A stretch of 64,000 nucleotides of DNA from Chitinophagaceae bacterium. Lineage in GTDB: Bacteria > Bacteroidota > Bacteroidia > Chitinophagales > Chitinophagaceae. The notes under the pieces are model-generated. The model worked only from the letters and a program-made list of their open reading frames with translations. It was not told the DNA's origin and searched no databases. Positions 59,203 to 64,000 of this stretch are shown here, piece by piece; the first letter of the stretch is position 1, and each line of letters begins with the position of its first letter. Made by a program: the position numbers and the translations under genes. Location of the stretch: the NCBI GenBank assembly GCA_018335935.1, contig JAGXRG010000063.1, positions 87,474 through 151,473 of the forward strand, in the 5' to 3' direction.

Positions 59203-59751
59203 ATGAAAAAAATAAAAGTTATTTTATTATTAATAGTATCCACATTAATAGTCAATCAAGAGTTACAATCGCAAGAACAAAATAAAAGTATAGAAAACAC
59301 TAAACAAGACACCTCAAATATTTCATCAGCTAAAAAGGCAAAGTTTGGTTGTGGTTTTGGGCTCAATTTTGTAGGAGGAACAAATTTGAATGTATCGCCC
59401 AACATCATTTTTCCTATTACAAATAAAATGAGTTTGGGAGCAGGTCTTCAATTCAATTATTTATCTATAAAGAATTTTCAAACTACAACCACTATTGGTG
59501 CTAATGCATTGCTGCAATATAATCTTAGTAACAAAATAATGACTACTTTAGAGTTTGTACAGCTCAGGGTTTCAACAAAAGATAAAATAACAAATGCAAT
59601 AAATAATTTTTGGGATACTGCATTATTTTTTGGAGCTGGCATAAATATTACAAATACAATTGCATTAGGTGCTAAATACAATGTATTATACAAAGAGAGT
59701 CAAAGTATATACACTGGACCCATAATTCCATTTGTAAATATTACTTTCTAA
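59203..59751 (+). CDS. Outer-membrane barrel-like hypothetical protein
   Basis: A signal peptide (about 1-23, ending LQSQ) and a short polar linker lead to repeated amphipathic strands rich in Gly/Asn, ending IYTGPIIPFVNITF with the terminal aromatic of outer-membrane proteins. Features such as FGCGFGLNFVGGTNLNVSPNIIF and YNVLYKESQSIYT resemble a Bacteroidota family that has been mislabelled alpha-ketoglutarate decarboxylase. A small 8-strand barrel is likely; function unknown. It is 121 bases after katG, beyond the terminator. Confidence 0.6.
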   Translation: MKKIKVILLLIVSTLIVNQELQSQEQNKSIENTKQDTSNISSAKKAKFGCGFGLNFVGGTNLNVSPNIIFPITNKMSLGAGLQFNYLSIKNFQTTTTIGANALLQYNLSNKIMTTLEFVQLRVSTKDKITNAINNFWDTALFFGAGINITNTIALGAKYNVLYKESQSIYTGPIIPFVNITF

Positions 59752-59762
59752 ACTATTAATTA

Positions 59763-60182
59763 ATGAAAGAAATAAAATCGAGGAGAGTTGAAATAAAAAC
59801 CAAACAAACAACTGCAAGTGTCGAGAATTTTATTCTAGCTGTAGAAGATGAGCAAAAAAGAAAAGACTCTTTCACTCTTTTAGAAATGATGAAAAAAGCC
59901 AGTGGAGAAGAACCTAAAATGTGGGGCAAATCGCTCATAGGTTTTGGAAATAAAATTTATAAAAGTCCTGCTACTGGCAGAGAAGTAGAATGGCTTAAAA
60001 TAGGATTTTCTCCTCGTAAAGCAAATCTTTCATTATATCTAATGATGGATATTAAGAAACAAGCAGAAATACTTAGTAAGCTTGGAAAACATAAAACAGG
60101 CGTAGGTTGTCTTTATATAAATAAATTATCAGATGTTGATTTACAAATACTCAACCAACTGATTAAAGAAGCTACACAATAA
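59763..60182 (+). CDS. DUF1801 (YdhG/CyaY-like fold) protein
   Basis: A 139-residue cytoplasmic protein with the DUF1801 core: KMWGKSLIGFGNKIYKSP, EVEWLKIGFSPRKANLSLYLM and LSKLGKHKTGVGCLYINKLSDVDLQIL. The fold is frataxin-like; biochemical role is unknown. It lies 11 bases after the preceding barrel gene and 19 bases before the DUF2200 gene, so the three may be cotranscribed. Confidence 0.88.
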   Translation: MKEIKSRRVEIKTKQTTASVENFILAVEDEQKRKDSFTLLEMMKKASGEEPKMWGKSLIGFGNKIYKSPATGREVEWLKIGFSPRKANLSLYLMMDIKKQAEILSKLGKHKTGVGCLYINKLSDVDLQILNQLIKEATQ

Positions 60183-60201
60183 TTAAATAAAATATTTTAA
60201 T

Positions 60202-60567
60202 ATGAAAGTAACTAAAGAACATAATGAACGTATAGCCAAATTAACCTTTGCATCAGTTTACCCACACTACATAACTAAAGTTGAAAGCAAGGGCAGAACA
60301 AAAGCAGAATTACACCAAGTAATTGAATGGCTAACTGGTTTTGATGAAAATAAATTACAGAAGTTGATTGAAGAGAAAGCCACGTTTGAAACCTTTTTTA
60401 AAAAAGCAACAATACATCCCAATGCACACCTTATTAAAGGTGTAATTTGTGGTTATAGAATTGAAGAAATTGATAATACTTTAACCCAACAAGTTAGATA
60501 TTTAGATAAGTTAGTAGATGAATTGGCCAAAGGAAGAAAAATGGAAAAAATTTTAAGAGCAGAATAA
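60202..60567 (+). CDS. DUF2200 family protein
   Basis: A 121-residue protein matching DUF2200 throughout: RIAKLTFASVYPHYITKVESKGRTKAELHQVIEWLTGF, then HPNAHLIKGVICGYRIEEI and DNTLTQQVRYLDKLVDELAKGRKMEKILR. Function unknown. It is often found near DUF1801-type genes in Bacteroidota, as here. Confidence 0.88.
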   Translation: MKVTKEHNERIAKLTFASVYPHYITKVESKGRTKAELHQVIEWLTGFDENKLQKLIEEKATFETFFKKATIHPNAHLIKGVICGYRIEEIDNTLTQQVRYLDKLVDELAKGRKMEKILRAE

Positions 60568-60874
60568 AGTAAATGAAATTAAAATTCCTCTTCAGCAATA
60601 CTACTTTAACTACATAAATAGATGATAATAGAAAAAAAGCTAATCTTATTATTTGAAAAGATTACAAGAAATATTCATTCTCATAAAAGTAAAAAAATAC
60701 ATTAATTGTTGTTCTTTATTTTATTATCAGCTTAACTTCTTATTTTCAATTATAAATTTTATATTAGGCTTAAAAAATAGAAGGTTATCTTCTATTCACA
60801 AACAGAAATACAAAAATTGTATTTCTATAAAAAGTAAAAGAGTTTATACATAATTTAAATATACTTTAAGAGTA
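60568..60874 (+). other. Intergenic region with two adjacent hairpins
   Basis: A/T-rich, no convincing gene; the 66-codon frame at 60653-60853 is low-complexity with a TTG start and no family resemblance. Two hairpins precede the antiporter gene: TAGAAG/CTTCTA (60778-60794, 5-base loop) and AGAAATACAA/TTGTATTTCT (60804-60826, 3-base loop). No U-tract follows the second, so it is not a standard terminator; a leader structure is possible. Confidence 0.4.
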
Positions 60875-62053
60875 ATGACAATAGCCATAACCATAACATT
60901 TTGCATACTTTTACTTATTGCATATATTTTTGATTTAACATCTTCAAAAACAAAAGTGCCTTCAGTTATTTTGTTATTGTTGTTAGGCTGGGCTGTTAAA
61001 CAATTAACAGTATTTCTACATATTAAACTTCCTAATTTTTCTGCTGTGCTACCAGTTTTAGGAACTATTGGACTAATTCTAATTGTGCTAGAAGGTTCAT
61101 TAGAACTTGAATTTAATAAATCGAAACTTGGATTAATTAAAAAATCTTTTTTAGGAGCCCTTCTTTCTATGCTTGCACTAGCATTTATACTTGCTTTTGC
61201 TTTTAGGTATTTCGGAAATTTTGGACTAAAAGACAGTTTAACAAACGCAATACCATTCTGTGTTATTAGTAGTGCTATTGCAATACCCAGTGTAAGAAAC
61301 CTTTCAAAAAAGTATAAGGAGTTTGTAATTTATGAAAGCAGTCTATCAGATATTTTAGGTGTATTAATTTTCAACTTTCTTACTCTAAATGAAATTATAA
61401 ATGCTCATTCGTTTTGGATATTTAGCTTACAACTTTTAATTATAACCATTGTATCTTTTATTGCTACTATAGGGCTTTCATTTTTACTCAATAAAATTGA
61501 ACATCACATAAAGTTTGTTCCTATAATTCTTCTAGTTGTGCTCATTTATGAAGTGTCGAAAATTTATCATTTACCTGGTCTTATTTTTATTTTACTTTTT
61601 GGTTTATCTATAGGAAATATTAACGAATTAAAGCAGTTTAAATGGATAAAGAAACTAAAACCAGAAGAGTTGAATAAAGAAGTAAATAAGTTTAAAGAAC
61701 TTACCATAGAAGGAGCATTCTTAGTAAGAGCTTTATTCTTTCTACTTTTTGGTTACCTCATAGAAACAACTGAGGTATTAAATACAGATACTTTACTTTG
61801 GGCTTTACTAATTGTTGTTTTAATTTTCATTTTTAGAGTTATTCAACTTAAGTTATCTAAGTTACCCTTAAATCCTTTATTATTTGTTGCTCCAAGGGGT
61901 TTAATAACTATTTTACTTTTTATATCTATTGTACCAGCACAAACCATATCACTTGTAAACAGACCACTCATAATTCAAGTCATTATTTTAACCGCATTAA
62001 TTATGATGATTGGTTTAATGACTAATAAAGTAAAAACAGAACAAGAAAATTGA
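60875..62053 (+). CDS. Cation:proton antiporter (CPA1-like)
   Basis: A 392-residue membrane protein with about twelve hydrophobic segments. SPIV-like core parts are visible: IGLILIVLEGSLEL (helix of the first half), AIPFCVISSAIAIPSVRNL, and ESSLSDILGVLIFNFL with the Asp that carries ions in CPA1/NhaP antiporters. APRGLITILLF is the typical second-half motif. It should exchange Na+ or K+ for protons; the ion cannot be told. No C-terminal regulatory domain is present. Confidence 0.87.
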   Translation: MTIAITITFCILLLIAYIFDLTSSKTKVPSVILLLLLGWAVKQLTVFLHIKLPNFSAVLPVLGTIGLILIVLEGSLELEFNKSKLGLIKKSFLGALLSMLALAFILAFAFRYFGNFGLKDSLTNAIPFCVISSAIAIPSVRNLSKKYKEFVIYESSLSDILGVLIFNFLTLNEIINAHSFWIFSLQLLIITIVSFIATIGLSFLLNKIEHHIKFVPIILLVVLIYEVSKIYHLPGLIFILLFGLSIGNINELKQFKWIKKLKPEELNKEVNKFKELTIEGAFLVRALFFLLFGYLIETTEVLNTDTLLWALLIVVLIFIFRVIQLKLSKLPLNPLLFVAPRGLITILLFISIVPAQTISLVNRPLIIQVIILTALIMMIGLMTNKVKTEQEN

Positions 62054-62404
62054 AGTAATAATGAATTAAAAGAAGGAACAAGTAATAAGTCAAATTACAA
62101 TTTCATCTTTACAGTTTACAGTAGATAAAGCCCAAAATCTTTTGTGTTTTTTATTGAATATTTTAATAATTCCTATAAGCATTATACATTCAAAATCTAT
62201 AGTAGCTTTAGGTTTACCAAAAAAATCTTTGAACATAAAAATTCTAGCAGAAAATATAATCAATTTACAATTTGTATAAATCAACAAATTGCTAAACTTT
62301 ATTTCGATAAAAAAATATTCCTCGAAAAGATTCAGGAATTAAAATTTTACTTAAATTTATTTTTTAGACAAATGCCTAAGTTATAACAGTTTAAGCTGTG
62401 ACTT
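62054..62404. other. Intergenic region before the recombinase gene
   Basis: 351 bases of A/T-rich sequence. Short frames on both strands (62144-62386 plus, 62090-62287 minus) are Lys/Phe/Ile-rich with no recognisable domain and are judged spurious. Just before the recombinase start, ACAG (62386-62389) and CTGT (62396-62399) form a small dyad after a TTATAAC (62381-62387); similar TATAAC strings recur after the gene. Confidence 0.4.
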
Positions 62405-63574
62405 ATGTGGCGGAGCATTAAAAGCCCTATGAACATTAGCTGCTCACATATTATACACAAGAATAAAGATTACATAGAACTTAAGTTCGATTATAACAAT
62501 ACCATCAATCAAATAATTCGTGAATTTTCATTTGTAAAATTTAGTGCCTCACGAAAAGCATGGATACTTCCAAAAAATATTAAACAATTTCAATCTGTAG
62601 TAGAAGCATTAAAAGGTAAAGCAAATATTGATACATCTAAACTAAAGTTATCAACCAATCAACAAGAACAAGAAATTAAAATTAATCATTACACAAAGAT
62701 TAATGATTATAATAAAAAACAATTATCCATCTATCTCAAAACCTTAATTCTAAAGGGTTACAGCAAATCAACATTGAATACATATAAAAATGAATTTGCA
62801 ATTTTTTTACAAAGCTTAAAAACAGTAAAGGCAGATGAACTAACAACAGATAGAGTAAAAAATTATTTATTTTATTGTCATGATGAACTACAATTAAGTG
62901 AGAATACGATACATAGTAGAATGAATGCATTAAAGTTTTATTATGAACAAGTATTAAAAAGAAATAAATTTTTCTTCGATATTCCAAGACCAAAAAAAAG
63001 ATTAATACTTCCTAAAATTTTAAGTGAAGATGAACTCAGCAAATTGTTTCAGGCACTAGAAAATAAAAAACACAAAGCCATGTTATTTACAGCTTATAGT
63101 GCAGGGTTGAGAGTAAGTGAAATAGCAGCTTTACAATTACAACATATTGATAGTGGAAGAATGCAGATGTTGATTGCAAATGCCAAGGGAAAGAAAGATA
63201 GATATGTGGCATTGAGTCCTATCTTGCTCGATATTTTAAGAGATTACATAAAGACAAACAAACCCAAACCAAAGAAGTTTTTATTTGAAAGTGATCAAAC
63301 AGGAGAAGCCTATCCTACCAGAACAATTCAACAAATTTTTAGCAATGCTAAAAGAAAGGCAGGTATAACAAAAGAACTAGGAGTACATAGTTTAAGACAC
63401 AGTTTTGCCACACATTTATTAGAGAAAGGAACCGATATTAGATATATAAAAGATTTGTTAGGACATTTTAATATTAAAACAACAGAACGATATTTACATG
63501 TAAGTAAAAAACAGTTAGTGAATATAATAAGTCCTTTAGACGATTTATATTTGAAAGGAAAACTCAAGCTTTAA
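62405..63574 (+). CDS. Tyrosine recombinase with extra N-terminal domain
   Basis: Site-specific recombinase. The catalytic set is complete: R236 (SAGLRVSEIAAL), K261 (KGKKDRYVAL), H328 and R331 (HSLRHSFATHL), H354 (LLGH) and nucleophile Y363 (TERYLHV). Residues 1-95 form an additional domain ahead of the SAM-like core-binding domain (about 100-190). The C-terminus reads NIISPLDDL, which recalls integron integrases and a widespread Bacteroidota family of about 390 residues. The start may be 62405 or the ATG at 62429. No Xer-like dif was found. Repeats begin three bases after the stop. Confidence 0.9.
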   Translation: MWRSIKSPMNISCSHIIHKNKDYIELKFDYNNTINQIIREFSFVKFSASRKAWILPKNIKQFQSVVEALKGKANIDTSKLKLSTNQQEQEIKINHYTKINDYNKKQLSIYLKTLILKGYSKSTLNTYKNEFAIFLQSLKTVKADELTTDRVKNYLFYCHDELQLSENTIHSRMNALKFYYEQVLKRNKFFFDIPRPKKRLILPKILSEDELSKLFQALENKKHKAMLFTAYSAGLRVSEIAALQLQHIDSGRMQMLIANAKGKKDRYVALSPILLDILRDYIKTNKPKPKKFLFESDQTGEAYPTRTIQQIFSNAKRKAGITKELGVHSLRHSFATHLLEKGTDIRYIKDLLGHFNIKTTERYLHVSKKQLVNIISPLDDLYLKGKLKL

Positions 63575-63576
63575 TG

Positions 63577-63635
63577 AACAATACAGAATGTATAACTGAA
63601 TTTGTATTGGCGTTACAACAATACAAAATGTATAA
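63577..63635. repeat. Direct and inverted repeats behind the recombinase, candidate attachment site
   Basis: AACAATACAGAATGTATAA (63577-63595) recurs at 63617-63635 with one change (18 of 19 identical). Between them TTTGTATTG (63601-63609) is the exact reverse complement of CAATACAAA (63619-63627); the two flank a 9-base centre GCGTTACAA. Inverted 9-mers around a short centre are the normal layout of a tyrosine-recombinase core site. A second GCGTT(G)CAA lies at 63700-63708 and a third A(C)GTATAA at 63678-63685. Recognition by the adjacent enzyme is inference. Confidence 0.55.
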
Positions 63636-63733
63636 TGCTAATCAATTGGTTTTTAATAATAATTTTTATAACAAGAAACGTATAATAACATAAATATATG
63701 CGTTGCAAGCAATTTTAAAAGACCAACACTAAT

Positions 63734-64000
63734 ATGACAGATAATAATAGAATTGAAATTTCATTAAGCAAAGCCAAGTTGACAAAACTCTTAATTTTTA
63801 GTGTTTTGTTTTTACTGGGTGGACTTTGGATGATTATTTCAAATCCCCAGACAAGTAATCCTGTTTTTAACAATCCAGTTTTAAAGACAATAGCTTTTTA
63901 TGGTTCGACAATAATGGGACTTTTTGGAATATATTTCTTTACAAAAAAATTGTTTGACAAAGAGCCTGGACTTATATTGAGTGAACAAGGAATTTGTGAC
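63734..64000 (+). CDS. STM3941-like membrane protein (partial)
   Basis: The ATG at 63734 opens a frame that runs off the window (89 codons seen). It reads IEISLSKAKLTKLLIFS, a membrane helix with GGLWMIISNP, a second helix (TIAFYGSTIMGLFGIYFF), then TKKLFDKEPGLILSEQGICD. This is the layout of the STM3941 family: two N-terminal helices and a PH-like cytoplasmic domain with PGLxxxxxGI. Function unknown. Proteins of this type often occur in cassette-like or island settings. It is the first gene after the recombinase repeats. Confidence 0.75.
   Translation, partial: MTDNNRIEISLSKAKLTKLLIFSVLFLLGGLWMIISNPQTSNPVFNNPVLKTIAFYGSTIMGLFGIYFFTKKLFDKEPGLILSEQGICD

Noticed and set aside
60653..60853. 66-codon plus-strand frame
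   Set aside because: TTG start, Lys/Ile/Phe-rich low-complexity product, no recognisable domain; it looks like chance in A/T-rich DNA.
62090..62386. Short frames on both strands before the recombinase
   Set aside because: They overlap each other, have biased composition typical of translated A/T-rich spacer, and show no family motif.
63610..63708. Canonical integron attC site
   Set aside because: GTTACAA and GTTGCAA do not match the GTTRRRY core, and the inner arms do not pair well; kept only as a divergent candidate in the findings.

Overview
The window is a stretch of chromosome from an AT-rich member of the Bacteroidota, most like the Chitinophagales/Sphingobacteriales side of the phylum. 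The signs are a full-length gliding/type IX secretion protein SprA, a division and cell-wall cluster that lacks murF, an AtpB with an exported N-terminal extension, a CzcA pump fused to a TolC-like domain, almost no Shine-Dalgarno sequences, and several start regions carrying the Bacteroidota -7 element TAnnTTTG. No rRNA, tRNA, insertion sequence or CRISPR array was seen.

Layout. 1-10510 (minus): mraZ-rsmH-ftsL-ftsI-murE-mraY-murD-ftsW-murG, with murG cut by the left edge. 10511-10777: an AT-rich divergent gap holding a cluster of DnaA-box-like 9-mers, a candidate replication origin. 10.8-18.2 kb: queA, tsaE, a copper P-type ATPase, a thioredoxin-like protein, asd, fabH and a lipid kinase. 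18.3-22.6 kb (minus): ATP synthase atpB-E-F-H-A, ending at a terminator without atpG. 22.7-31.7 kb: ruvA, the 7.4 kb sprA and an M23 peptidase. 31.8-40.4 kb: SRAP peptidase, amidohydrolase lipoprotein, two thioredoxin-fold proteins, a GH53 galactanase lipoprotein, an outer-membrane barrel, two overlapping MscS channels and a small Fe-S protein. 40.5-47.6 kb (minus): a complete his operon (hisG-D-C-B-H-A-F-IE) led by a short peptide with four consecutive His codons and a textbook attenuator. 47.7-50.8 kb: CHY zinc finger, dicarboxylate symporter, DUF2975/Xre pair and small hypothetical proteins. 50.9-56.4 kb: metal efflux (CzcA-TolC fusion and CzcB). 56.5-59.1 kb: a PerR-like regulator and katG. 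59.2-62.1 kb: small conserved proteins and a cation/proton antiporter. 62.4-64.0 kb: a tyrosine recombinase followed at once by direct and inverted repeats and a cassette-like gene running off the right edge.

How the genes work together. The left third makes and polymerises lipid II at the division septum. The middle makes ATP, histidine and the SprA secretion pore. The right third handles copper and divalent metals, peroxide and ions. The most unusual observations are the his attenuator, the DnaA-box cluster beside mraZ, the recombinase with its repeat array at the right edge, a REP-like palindrome translated as part of MurD, and the pump/outer-membrane-channel fusion with an internal signal-peptide-like segment.
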